Origin: Sphingobacterium griseoflavum
GTDB taxonomy: Bacteria > Bacteroidota > Bacteroidia > Sphingobacteriales > Sphingobacteriaceae
Assembly: GCF_014653155.1 (NCBI RefSeq)
Contig: NZ_BNAF01000015.1
Location: forward strand, 35,526 to 99,525
Direction of reading: 5' to 3'
DNA length: 64,000 nt
Shown here piece after piece: positions 27,097-36,478 of the stretch (position 1 is its first letter; the number at the start of each line of letters is the position of its first letter). Below the pieces are notes generated by a model. It saw only the letters and a list, made by a program, of their open reading frames with translations. It made no database searches and was not told the DNA's origin. The position numbers and the translations under genes are program-made.

Positions 27097-30000
27097 ATGA
27101 AGATAAAAAGCTATATACTGGGATGTCTGCTGTGTTGCATATCGACGCTTAATGCGCAGATTAAAGGTATTCCGGCCTCGCTGATCGCCTTGGACGAGCA
27201 GTCCTATCAACAGGCAAAACCTTGGGTCGTTTGGTATTTTATGCATGCCAGCTACTCCAAAGAAGGCATTACGGCGGATTTGCAAGCCATGGCGGCAAAT
27301 AATATTGCAGGGGCGTACTTTACGCCCATCAAAGGAAAGACCGATCCACCCTTGTTCGAACCGGCTATCGAAACGTTGACGCCCGAATGGTGGGAAATGT
27401 TCCGCTATTTGGTAAGCGAAGCAAAGAAATACAATATTAAGATTGCGCTTTTTCCAAACGATGGTTTTGCAACGGCTGGAGGTCCTTGGATTACAGCAGA
27501 TAAGTCTATGCAGAAGATTGTGGCAGCAGATACGGTTGTCTCGATCGATGGATCGTCCAAAGTACGTATCAGGTTACCCGATCCTGAGCGAAATGAAAGT
27601 TATTATCAAGACATCAAGCTATATGCCATCTCGCAGCGACAGCGGTACAAAAGTAGCGAGACCAATATACCCAAGGTGAGCAATAGCTATGGCGAAGATC
27701 TGCAGCGCTTGGCTACTAAAGGAAACAAGCAACATTTTGCAAGCTCCCAACCGGGCTGGATACAATATGAGTTTGACGAACCTTTTGCAGCAAATGCACT
27801 CAAGATCGAGTGGAACGCATCGAATTACCAAGCAAACCGCTTACAGGTTTTGGTGAGCGAAAATGGTAAAGACTTCAAACTGCTGACGCAGCTGCAATCG
27901 CCTCGGATGGGTTGGCTCGATTGGGACAATGGCGTTACGCATACCTTGCCGCAAACGAAGGCGAAATTCTACCGTTTCGTGTATGACCCCAAAGGCTCGC
28001 AGCCGGGAGCAGAAGATCTGGATATCGGCAAATGGAAGGCTTCGTTGAAGCTGTTGGGCATTACGCTCTTTGAAGAAGCCAAGATCAATCAGTTTGAAGG
28101 AAAAACGGGCGAGATCTGGCGCGTTTCGCTACCCACATCGCCTACCGATATCCCGAAAGAAAAAATTATCCAAGCACAAGACGTTCGGATACTTCCTGCA
28201 CCATCCGCCAGTGGCGAAATAGAACTGGATTTACCGAAAGGATTATGGAAAATTCTTCGCGTAGGGCATACCAGTACCGGTCACAAAAATGAAACTGCCG
28301 GTGCCGGAAAAGGATTGGAGTGTGATAAGCTCGATGCCGAAGTCGTGGCCTTTCAGTTCGAACAATGGTATGGAAAGGCAAAGCAAGCTGTGGAGCCGAG
28401 CTTGTCGAAAGAGGTACTGACGGTATTTCATATCGATTCTTGGGAATCGGGAAGCCAAAACTGGACAAAGCGCATGCCTGAAGAATTTAAAAAACGAAAC
28501 GGTTATGCCTTGCAAGACTATTTGCCTGTGCTGGCGGGCTATGTCGTAAACAGTGTGGAAGCCTCCGAAGCATTTTTGCACGACTATCGCGAGACAATTG
28601 CTGCTTTATTGCTGGACAAAGGTTTTGGAACCTTGCGCCGAATGTCAGATAAATATGGCGTGGAACTTACAGCGGAAACGACGGCTCCCGTCATGACCAG
28701 TGATGGGCTTTCCCATTTTAGTTTAACCGATCGCACCATGGGCGAATTTTGGTTCAGAAGCCCGTCGCACGATAAACCCAACGATGTATTGGATGCCGTA
28801 TCTGGTGCACATATTTACGGCAAGAATGTCGTGATGTCCGAAGCGTTTACGCAGATTCGGATGCAGTGGGACGAGCACCCACGGTTACTAAAGCCCGTGC
28901 AGGATCTAAACTATGCCTTGGGCGTAAATAATTTGGCTTACCATGTGTATGTGCACAACCCCTGGATGGATCGCAAGCCCGGCATGACCTTGGACGGCGT
29001 GGGGACTTACTTCCAGCGCGATCAAATCTGGTGGAAGCCGGCCAAAGCTTGGGTTAATTATGCCATCCGTACCCAGCAGTTGCTTCAACAAGGTAAGCCG
29101 GTGCGTGATGTGGCGGTATTTATCGGCGAAGAAATACCACGAAGGGCGCTTTTGCCCGATCGATTGGCCGACGTATTGCCCGGCATCATTGGTGCAGATC
29201 GTGTCGCTCGTACGGCTACAAAATTGGCCAACGAAGGACAACCTTTGCAGAAAATAGCAAGCGTGACGACCTCCGCTAATATGTACAATCCGGTAGATTG
29301 GATAGATCCGCTACGCGGATATGCGTATGATTCTTTTAACCCACATGCATTGCTACAGGGCGCAAAAGTGGTTGATGGTGCAATCCAGTTTTCAGACCAT
29401 ATTGCCTACAAGCTATTGGTCGTGCCGGGTAAGCACCTGTTGAATCCGAACCCGGAAGCGAGCTCACTGGCCGTGCTTTCGAAATTTGCCGATTTGGTGG
29501 AAGCTGGAGCGACGATCTTGTTCCAAACCAAGCCCAGCAAACTCAATGGAATTGTGACAGCACCGGATTCAGCTGCTTTTCAGACGCTATTGGGACGCTT
29601 ATTTGATGAGATGCATACAGATCATGGTTTGCAGGTCAAAAGCCTGGGGAAAGGAAAGGTTTATTTAGGCGCCTATGAAGGAAGCGATTTTAACGCGTTA
29701 GGTATTGCGGAAGATCTGATTATCGACAGCAAGAAGAACGAAACGATTGCTTGGAACCACCGACATTTAGATGGAATCGACAGCTATTTCTTGAGCAATC
29801 AGGATAGTTCAGCGCGTGAAGTAGCGCTTTCTTTCCGCAGAAAAGCGGCCCATATTTATTTGTATGATGCGGTAAGTGATAAAATACGTGCTATAGAAAC
29901 AAGAAATGACGATGGCCGTATTGCCGTTTCCATAGATTTTGCTCCTCATCAATCGTTGTTTATACTCTTGAGCGACAAACAGCTAGATCTGCCGGTTTGG

Positions 30001-30492
30001 AAAGAACAACGGGCCGAAACTTTAAAGGGCAAGTGGACACTGCAGCTCGAAGGGCAAGAGGCCAAAGTAATGGAACAGGGAGTTCCTGCATTTTGGACGG
30101 AGTCAGATGAAGAAGCGATTCGCTACCATGCGGGCAAAGGAACCTATTCCTTGCGCTTTAAACAGTCCAATACAATAAAAAACAAGCGCGTAGTACTTCG
30201 CTTAGCGGATGTAGAAGGTATGGCCGAAGTACTATTGAATGGAAAGGAAGTGGGCGTAATTTGGGCAAAACCTTATGAGATGGATGTCACTGATTACTTG
30301 AAAAAAGGTGAAAATCTATTGGAAATCAACGTTTATCATACTTGGGGCAATCGATTTGGCTATGAAGAAAGTGGCAAGGCCGAGCAGCAGATGATACAGA
30401 CGACGGCGACGCCAAAATTTCTGAAAGCGTTACAACCGGCGGGATTAGCAGGAGATGTGCAGTTGCTTTGGTTTGAAAAAGGGGAAAAATAG
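27097..30492 (+). CDS. GH106-type alpha-L-rhamnosidase
   Basis: 1131 residues, normal for GH106, with a signal peptide (KIKSYILGCLLCCISTLNAQ). The N-terminal catalytic half carries WVVWYFMHASYSKEGITADL, GGPWITADKSM, the ETTAPVMTSDGLSHF region and SEAFTQIRMQW, as in GH106 proteins. The C-terminal end is a GH2-like sugar-binding beta sandwich (VVLRLADVEGMAEVLLNGK, then NLLEINVYHTWGNR). GH106 enzymes are calcium-dependent, inverting alpha-L-rhamnosidases described from rhamnogalacturonan degraders. It starts 7 bases after the GH2 gene. Together with the GH78 gene it makes two different rhamnosidase families in one operon. Confidence 0.9.
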   Translation: MKIKSYILGCLLCCISTLNAQIKGIPASLIALDEQSYQQAKPWVVWYFMHASYSKEGITADLQAMAANNIAGAYFTPIKGKTDPPLFEPAIETLTPEWWEMFRYLVSEAKKYNIKIALFPNDGFATAGGPWITADKSMQKIVAADTVVSIDGSSKVRIRLPDPERNESYYQDIKLYAISQRQRYKSSETNIPKVSNSYGEDLQRLATKGNKQHFASSQPGWIQYEFDEPFAANALKIEWNASNYQANRLQVLVSENGKDFKLLTQLQSPRMGWLDWDNGVTHTLPQTKAKFYRFVYDPKGSQPGAEDLDIGKWKASLKLLGITLFEEAKINQFEGKTGEIWRVSLPTSPTDIPKEKIIQAQDVRILPAPSASGEIELDLPKGLWKILRVGHTSTGHKNETAGAGKGLECDKLDAEVVAFQFEQWYGKAKQAVEPSLSKEVLTVFHIDSWESGSQNWTKRMPEEFKKRNGYALQDYLPVLAGYVVNSVEASEAFLHDYRETIAALLLDKGFGTLRRMSDKYGVELTAETTAPVMTSDGLSHFSLTDRTMGEFWFRSPSHDKPNDVLDAVSGAHIYGKNVVMSEAFTQIRMQWDEHPRLLKPVQDLNYALGVNNLAYHVYVHNPWMDRKPGMTLDGVGTYFQRDQIWWKPAKAWVNYAIRTQQLLQQGKPVRDVAVFIGEEIPRRALLPDRLADVLPGIIGADRVARTATKLANEGQPLQKIASVTTSANMYNPVDWIDPLRGYAYDSFNPHALLQGAKVVDGAIQFSDHIAYKLLVVPGKHLLNPNPEASSLAVLSKFADLVEAGATILFQTKPSKLNGIVTAPDSAAFQTLLGRLFDEMHTDHGLQVKSLGKGKVYLGAYEGSDFNALGIAEDLIIDSKKNETIAWNHRHLDGIDSYFLSNQDSSAREVALSFRRKAAHIYLYDAVSDKIRAIETRNDDGRIAVSIDFAPHQSLFILLSDKQLDLPVWKEQRAETLKGKWTLQLEGQEAKVMEQGVPAFWTESDEEAIRYHAGKGTYSLRFKQSNTIKNKRVVLRLADVEGMAEVLLNGKEVGVIWAKPYEMDVTDYLKKGENLLEINVYHTWGNRFGYEESGKAEQQMIQTTATPKFLKALQPAGLAGDVQLLWFEKGEK

Positions 30493-30515
30493 ATTTTTTA
30501 CAGGGAAGGATAAAA

Positions 30516-32534
30516 ATGATCAATAAAAAAATATACGGTATAGGCCTTGCGCTGCTCTGTTTAAGCAAGGGACTGTCCGCGCAGGAGCGTGCGATAACCA
30601 ACACGAGTTCTAGCCCATTTGCGCTACAGAAGGCTGTGGATATGGGCGATGTAACCTGGACAAAAGGATTTTGGGCCGATCGGACGGCAACATGCTACCA
30701 GCACATGGTGCCCAATCTGTGGGAGGTTTACACGCGGGCAGATATCAGCCACGCTTATCGGAATTTTGAAATCGCCGCTGGAATTGAACAAGGCGAGCAC
30801 AAAGGCCCTTCCTTCCACGATGGCGATTTTTACAAAACGTTGGAAGCCGTTTGCGCACTCTATGCACAGACGAAAGATAAGAAGCTGTTGCAGATGATCG
30901 ATCAGGTGATCCCGGTCATTGCTAAAGCGCAGCGCGCCGATGGCTATATCTATACCAAGGCAACGATCGATCAGCGCAATGCTGGAACGAACATCGAATT
31001 TCAGGATCGGCTGAGCTTTGAGTCGTATAATATTGGACATTTGATGACTGCCGGATGTATCCACTATCGCGTCACGGGGCAGCGTGATCTACTGGATATT
31101 GCCATAAAAGCGGCCGACTACCTGTATGGATTCTATAAAAAATCCAATCCAACCTTGGCACGCAATGCTATCTGCCCTTCGCACTACATGGGCACAGTCG
31201 AACTCTACCGGACGACCAAAGAGCCGAAATACCTCGAGTTAGCTAAACATTTGGTGGATATTAAAGGCGAGATTGCAGACGGAACGGATGATAACCAGGA
31301 TCGCATTCCTTTCCGCGAGCAAAATAAAGCAATGGGACATGCCGTCCGCGCGAGCTATCTGTATGCTGGCGTAGCCGATCTTTGTGCCGAATTGCAGGAT
31401 ACCACATTGAGTAATCGACTTTTTAATATTTGGAATGATGTCGTGCAACATAAAATGTACATCACAGGTGGATTGGGTGCCTTGTATGACGGTACTTCCC
31501 CTGATGGTACATCCTACGATCCAGCGGAAGTGCAAAAGATACATCAAGCTTTCGGTCGCGACTATCAGCTTCCTAATTTGACCGCACATAACGAAACTTG
31601 TGCCAATATTGGAAATATGCTGTGGAACTGGCGCATGACCAACTTGACAGGCGATGCCAAATATATGGATGTATTGGAGTTGGCGCTCTATAATTCGGTG
31701 CTGTCCGGTATAAGTTTGGACGGTGATAAATTTCTGTATACCAATCCACTTAGCTTCTCCAATGCTTTGCCGTTTCAACAGCGCTGGTCGAAAAAACGTG
31801 TGCCCTATATTTCGCTTTCGAATTGCTGTCCACCGAATGTTGTACGGACAATTGCAGAGGTCGCCAATTACGCATACGGTCTGTCCGAAAATACAGTTTG
31901 GGTGAACCTCTATGGCGGCAACGTGTTGAATACAAATATTCAAGGTAAAGCCATTAAGATTAAACAGCAGTCCAATTATCCTTGGGATGGTGACGCCACT
32001 TTTACCGTAGAGGAAGTCCCTCGCGATTACCGGTTGAAATTTCGCATTCCGGGTTGGGCATCTACTGCCGAAATAAAGAAAAACAACCAACCGACCGCTT
32101 TTAAAATGGAAAAAGGATATGCGATCATTGCAGAACCAATAAAAAAAGGCGACCAATTCAGTCTACACCTGCCAATGGAGGTGGAATTTATGGAGGCAAA
32201 TCCATTGGTCGAGGAAACACGTAATCAGTTAGCTGTAAAACGGGGTCCTGTCGTTTATTGCCTGGAGCAAGCAGATTTAGCTGATGAACAAGATCTTTTT
32301 GCATTAAAAATCAAGACCGCAGAACGATTTGAACCGGTTCATGATGCCGTGTTGGGACAGGATTTGGTATTCTTAGAAGGAAAGGCATATACCGACGATG
32401 CTGGGGAATGGAGTAGTCTATACCGTAAGCTGTCTAAAGATGAAAAGAAAGCCGTGTCGGTACGGCTTATTCCGTATTTTGCTTGGGGGAATCGGGAGCA
32501 TGGCGATATGTCCGTTTGGCTTCCGGTTCGATAA
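30516..32534 (+). CDS. GH127-family enzyme (beta-L-arabinofuranosidase family, former DUF1680) with altered acid/base position
   Basis: 672 residues with a signal peptide. The zinc-binding site of GH127 is intact: Glu360 and Cys362 in HNETCANIGN, and Cys437-Cys438 in SNCCPPNVVR; Cys437 would be the nucleophile as in HypBA1. The residue that aligns with the HypBA1 acid/base Glu322 (GEAFTFDYDLPN) is Gln344 here (HQAFGRDYQLPN), so activity on simple beta-L-arabinofuranosides is doubtful. Family GH127 also contains enzymes acting on other sugars in rhamnogalacturonan II side chains. The gene lies 23 bases after the GH106 gene and shares its operon. Confidence 0.88.
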   Translation: MINKKIYGIGLALLCLSKGLSAQERAITNTSSSPFALQKAVDMGDVTWTKGFWADRTATCYQHMVPNLWEVYTRADISHAYRNFEIAAGIEQGEHKGPSFHDGDFYKTLEAVCALYAQTKDKKLLQMIDQVIPVIAKAQRADGYIYTKATIDQRNAGTNIEFQDRLSFESYNIGHLMTAGCIHYRVTGQRDLLDIAIKAADYLYGFYKKSNPTLARNAICPSHYMGTVELYRTTKEPKYLELAKHLVDIKGEIADGTDDNQDRIPFREQNKAMGHAVRASYLYAGVADLCAELQDTTLSNRLFNIWNDVVQHKMYITGGLGALYDGTSPDGTSYDPAEVQKIHQAFGRDYQLPNLTAHNETCANIGNMLWNWRMTNLTGDAKYMDVLELALYNSVLSGISLDGDKFLYTNPLSFSNALPFQQRWSKKRVPYISLSNCCPPNVVRTIAEVANYAYGLSENTVWVNLYGGNVLNTNIQGKAIKIKQQSNYPWDGDATFTVEEVPRDYRLKFRIPGWASTAEIKKNNQPTAFKMEKGYAIIAEPIKKGDQFSLHLPMEVEFMEANPLVEETRNQLAVKRGPVVYCLEQADLADEQDLFALKIKTAERFEPVHDAVLGQDLVFLEGKAYTDDAGEWSSLYRKLSKDEKKAVSVRLIPYFAWGNREHGDMSVWLPVR

Positions 32535-32567
32535 ACTAAGTCCATCTAAAATTTTAAACTGTTTCGC

Positions 32568-33986
32568 GTGAAAAATCTACTAACCCTTCAGTTACTTTTT
32601 TTGTCGGTATTATTGAAAGCTGAAATTCGTCTCGCGGCTATCTTTACCGATGGGATGGTTTTGCAGCAGCAGAAAGTGGTGCCTATTTGGGGCTGGGCCA
32701 AACCCTTATCTGTCGTTAAGATCCGCACGTCTTGGGATAATAAGGCCTATCAGCTGAAAGCTGATAAAGAAGGCAAATGGCGCCAAGATGTGCAAACAGC
32801 AAAGGCCGGAGGGCCGTATACGATCGGCATTTCAGCAGATACGAATATCACGCTAACGGATGTATGGCTAGGTGAGGTTTGGTTGTGTGCTGGTCAATCC
32901 AATATGGAGATGCCTTTGAAAGGATATCCTGCGCAGCCCATTGTCGGTAGTACCGAAGCGATACTAGATAGTGAAGATCAGCAATTGCGCTTATATACCG
33001 TTCCCCGAAACACACAACTGAAGCCGGCAGCGGATAGTAAGCCTTCCTTATGGAAAGTAGCAAGGCCGCAAACGGTCGCCAATTTCAGTGCGACGGCGTA
33101 CTTCTTCGGAAAACGCTTACGGCAACAACTCCATGTACCTGTAGGTTTGATTGTGAGCAGTTATGGCGGTTCCAATGTAGAAGCTTGGATGGATGCCGCT
33201 TGGCTTGCCGATCAACAAGACATCACGATACCGCAGCAGGAAGAAGGACTAAAAGATAAGAATCGCGTGCCGACTATGCTGTATAACGGCATGATCCATC
33301 CGCTGATAGGATTTGGAATAAAAGGAATGATATGGTATCAAGGGGAGTCTAATTATGAGCGTCCAGATGTTTACGAACATCTTTTTCCACGCATGGTAGA
33401 AAAGTATCGAACGTTGTGGAATGCGCAAGAGATGCCTTTTTATTTTACGCAAATAGCACCTTTCCATTATGCTAGTTTACCTCCATTTCATGTTGGATCC
33501 AAATACAATTCGGCCTATTTGCGCGACGCGCAACGGAAATCTTTAAGACATATTCCACATAGTGGAATGGCCGTGACATTGGATTTAGGGGAAGAAAATT
33601 GTATCCATCCTGCGCGCAAAAAGGAGGGTGGCGAACGTTTAGCCTTACTGGCTTTGGGCAGTAATTACGGCTTCGACGCTGTCGCTTACCGTAGCCCGAG
33701 CTTCGATAGCCTTTCCATTGATGGCAGTACGGCCGTACTTCGTTTTCAAGATGCGCCCTTGGGGCTCACCTCATTTGGCAAACCAATTGCAACAGTTGAA
33801 ATTGCCGGAGCAGATAAGGTCTTTTACCCGGCAACAGCCCATATACAAGGAAAAGTAGTTGTGGCTTCTTCACCGCGTGTCTTGCATCCTGTAGCCGTGC
33901 GTTACGCATTTAAAGATTTTGTTGTCGGTGATTTATTTGGTGTTAACGGTCTTCCGGTAAGTTCGTTTCGTACGGATGATTGGTAA
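32568..33986 (+). CDS. Sialate O-acetylesterase-like (SASA/SGNH) carbohydrate esterase
   Basis: 472 residues from a GTG start with a short signal peptide (LLTLQLLFLSVLLKA). The nucleophile block is LCAGQSNMEMPL, the central WYQGESNYE matches the family, and the His block is ENCIHPARKKEGGERLALL. In the most common form of this family the residues before IHP are Asp; here they are Asn-Cys, so the triad is not fully canonical. Such enzymes remove O-acetyl groups from glycans, here probably to give the rhamnosidases access. It is 33 bases after the GH127 gene. Confidence 0.87.
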   Translation: MKNLLTLQLLFLSVLLKAEIRLAAIFTDGMVLQQQKVVPIWGWAKPLSVVKIRTSWDNKAYQLKADKEGKWRQDVQTAKAGGPYTIGISADTNITLTDVWLGEVWLCAGQSNMEMPLKGYPAQPIVGSTEAILDSEDQQLRLYTVPRNTQLKPAADSKPSLWKVARPQTVANFSATAYFFGKRLRQQLHVPVGLIVSSYGGSNVEAWMDAAWLADQQDITIPQQEEGLKDKNRVPTMLYNGMIHPLIGFGIKGMIWYQGESNYERPDVYEHLFPRMVEKYRTLWNAQEMPFYFTQIAPFHYASLPPFHVGSKYNSAYLRDAQRKSLRHIPHSGMAVTLDLGEENCIHPARKKEGGERLALLALGSNYGFDAVAYRSPSFDSLSIDGSTAVLRFQDAPLGLTSFGKPIATVEIAGADKVFYPATAHIQGKVVVASSPRVLHPVAVRYAFKDFVVGDLFGVNGLPVSSFRTDDW

Positions 33987-34014
33987 TGCAAAACGTCGTT
34001 TTAACCCTGTGCGC

Positions 34015-36360
34015 ATGAAGTTCATATTGTATTGTTTTTCTGTTGTTATCGTATGCTTCCTCTCACCTGTTGAGCGTTTGCAGGCGCAATCATTTGCTTG
34101 GGAAAATTACAACGTTCGTTGGACAAGCCCAAGTAAAAATTCATCGGAATCGATGCCTGTAGGTGCTGGCGATATCGGCCTGAATGTGTGGGTAGAAAAT
34201 GGCGATGTCCTGTTTTACCTAGGCAAGAGTGGTGCTTTTGATGAAAATAATACCTTACTGAAACTGGGACGTGTGCGGTTGAACATATCACCGAATCCAT
34301 TTCAAGGCGTAACGTTCCGGCAGGAACTGCTGCTAGAGAAGGGGCAGGTAGTTATTGCCGGGCAGAGCAATGGTGTCAAAGCCGAGTTGCTCCTTTGGGT
34401 GGATGTCCACGCACCCAATGTGCATGTTGAGTTAAAAACCGATAAGAAGGTGGAGCTCGTAGCAACCTATGAAAATTGGCGCTACAAAGATCTTTATCCG
34501 CAAAAAAAGGAAAACAATGCCAACTCGTGGAAATGGGCGCCGCCGAAACCGGTGGTAACGCATCGGGACAGCATCTCTGCAATATCCAACGGTCTGCTGT
34601 TCTTTCACCAAAACAAACCGGAAACAGCCTTTGATATTGTCGTTGGACAGCAAAAGCTGGAATCGGTAAAAGACTCGCTCTTCAATCCGCTCTACCCCCT
34701 CATCTCGGGAGGCATCTTGCGGGGGCAGCATATGCTGTTCGATGGCTATCACCACGGACGCTATCTAGACACCGACTTTATGGGCTGGCGCCTAAAAAGC
34801 AAGAAGGCATCCACGATACATCGGCTGCAGGCGACTTTGTTGGTACGCCAAGCTGCCGAGCTGACCGACTGGAAAAAGGAAGTAGAACAACAGGTTGAAG
34901 CATGGAGCACGTTGCGTCAAGTGAAACAAAAGGCCGAAAAATGGTGGTCAAATTTTTGGTCGCGCAGCTATATCGCCATCAATCCGTCAGCTGAGAATAC
35001 CACAGACGCGGCATGGCAAGTCGGGAGAAACTATCAGCTTTTTCGCTACATGCTAGCCTGTAACGCCTACGGCGAATATCCAACCAAGTTTAACGGTGGA
35101 CTGTTTACCTATGATCCTTCTCGCGTGGAAAGCAGCTTTACCTTCACACCAGACTTTCGAAATTGGGGCGGGGGGACGCATACCGCGCAGAACCAACGCT
35201 TGGTGTATTGGCCGATGCTGAAAAGTGGAGACTTCGATATGATGGAAGCGCAGTTTAAGTTTTACCAGCGCATACAACGGAATGCCGAATGGCGATCTAA
35301 AGTCTACTGGGGGCATGCCGGCGCAAGCTTTACCGAACAGCTAGAAAATTTTGGGCTGCCTAATCCAGCTGAGTATAACTGGAAGCGGCCACAGGATTTC
35401 GATCCGGGACTGGAATACAACGCTTGGTTGGAGTATCAGTGGGATACGGTACTGGAGTTTTGTATGATGATGCTTGAAACCCATAACTACGGAGGCCAGT
35501 CGATCAAAGGCTACCTACCTTTTGTAGAAAGCTGCATCCGTTTCTTTGATGAGCATTATCAATATCGCGCGCGACAACGGGGAAGCAAAATACTGGATCA
35601 GGATGGTCATCTTGTTTTTTATCCTGGATCCTCGGCAGAGACCTATAAAATGGCTTACAACGCGTCAACCACCATCGCAGCACTGCAACAAGTGACCAAA
35701 CGCATGCTCGCCTTGCCCGCTCAAGACCTCGAAGAAAAACAACGTGCCTATTTCGAATCCTTTCTCAAAAAGATACCGCCATTGCCTACGCGCACATTGG
35801 ATGGAAAAGCAATGCTGGCTCCTGCGCAAGTATGGGCTCGTATAAATAATACGGAGGCACCCCAACTCTATCCGGTATTTCCTTGGGGCATATATGGTGT
35901 GGGGTTACCAAATATCGAGCTGGCAAGAAACACCTATTGGCATGATCCTGATGTGCAGAAGTTTAGGAGCCATGTGGGCTGGAAACAGGATAACATCTTT
36001 GCCGCTCGTCTCGGTCTGACAGTAGAAGCCAAGCGATTGACCCTGTTAAAGCTATGCAATGCCGACCGCCGTTTCCCGACATTTTGGGGTCCAGGATTCG
36101 ACTGGGTGCCCGACCATAATTGGGGGGGATCAGGCATGATTGGCCTCCAAGAAATGCTACTGCAAACGGTGGACAGCCAAATTTTATTGTTCCCTGCTTG
36201 GCCAGAAGGCTGGGATGTAGATTTCAAACTGCACGCTGGTCGACAAACCACGGTAAGCGGAAAATTACGTAACGGAAAGCTGATTGAACTGCAGGTGTTC
36301 CCTGTCGAGCGGAAGAGCGATGTGGTCAATATGCTGGAAGAAAAAGAATACAACATGTAG
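34015..36360 (+). CDS. DUF5703-type, GH95-like (alpha/alpha)6-barrel glycoside hydrolase
   Basis: 781 residues from ATG 34015. This start gives a clean signal peptide (KFILYCFSVVIVCFLSPV), whereas ATG 33976 overlaps the previous gene. The N-terminal beta domain has WENYNVRWTSPSKNSSESMPVG and GAGDIGLNVWVENGDVLFYLG, the DUF5703 pattern related to the GH95 N-domain. A helical barrel with GGGTHTAQNQRLVYWPMLKSG and FYPGSSAETYKMAYNAST follows. GH95 enzymes remove alpha-L-fucose or alpha-L-galactose, but DUF5703 activity is not established and the substrate here is open. It is the last glycosidase before the rhamnose catabolic operon. Confidence 0.75.
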   Translation: MKFILYCFSVVIVCFLSPVERLQAQSFAWENYNVRWTSPSKNSSESMPVGAGDIGLNVWVENGDVLFYLGKSGAFDENNTLLKLGRVRLNISPNPFQGVTFRQELLLEKGQVVIAGQSNGVKAELLLWVDVHAPNVHVELKTDKKVELVATYENWRYKDLYPQKKENNANSWKWAPPKPVVTHRDSISAISNGLLFFHQNKPETAFDIVVGQQKLESVKDSLFNPLYPLISGGILRGQHMLFDGYHHGRYLDTDFMGWRLKSKKASTIHRLQATLLVRQAAELTDWKKEVEQQVEAWSTLRQVKQKAEKWWSNFWSRSYIAINPSAENTTDAAWQVGRNYQLFRYMLACNAYGEYPTKFNGGLFTYDPSRVESSFTFTPDFRNWGGGTHTAQNQRLVYWPMLKSGDFDMMEAQFKFYQRIQRNAEWRSKVYWGHAGASFTEQLENFGLPNPAEYNWKRPQDFDPGLEYNAWLEYQWDTVLEFCMMMLETHNYGGQSIKGYLPFVESCIRFFDEHYQYRARQRGSKILDQDGHLVFYPGSSAETYKMAYNASTTIAALQQVTKRMLALPAQDLEEKQRAYFESFLKKIPPLPTRTLDGKAMLAPAQVWARINNTEAPQLYPVFPWGIYGVGLPNIELARNTYWHDPDVQKFRSHVGWKQDNIFAARLGLTVEAKRLTLLKLCNADRRFPTFWGPGFDWVPDHNWGGSGMIGLQEMLLQTVDSQILLFPAWPEGWDVDFKLHAGRQTTVSGKLRNGKLIELQVFPVERKSDVVNMLEEKEYNM

Positions 36361-36478
36361 GGTATAGATGGACCGAGAAAGGTAAAAGGTGTTAGCATGA
36401 CAGTGCATAACAGTTTTTCCCATTTTTCATGTTACCTTAGAGCATCAATATGAATCTATCTTATTTTAACACATAATT

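Noticed and set aside
33976..34014. Upstream start for the DUF5703 gene
   Set aside because: It would put 13 charged residues before the signal peptide and overlap the esterase gene; ATG 34015 gives a standard signal.
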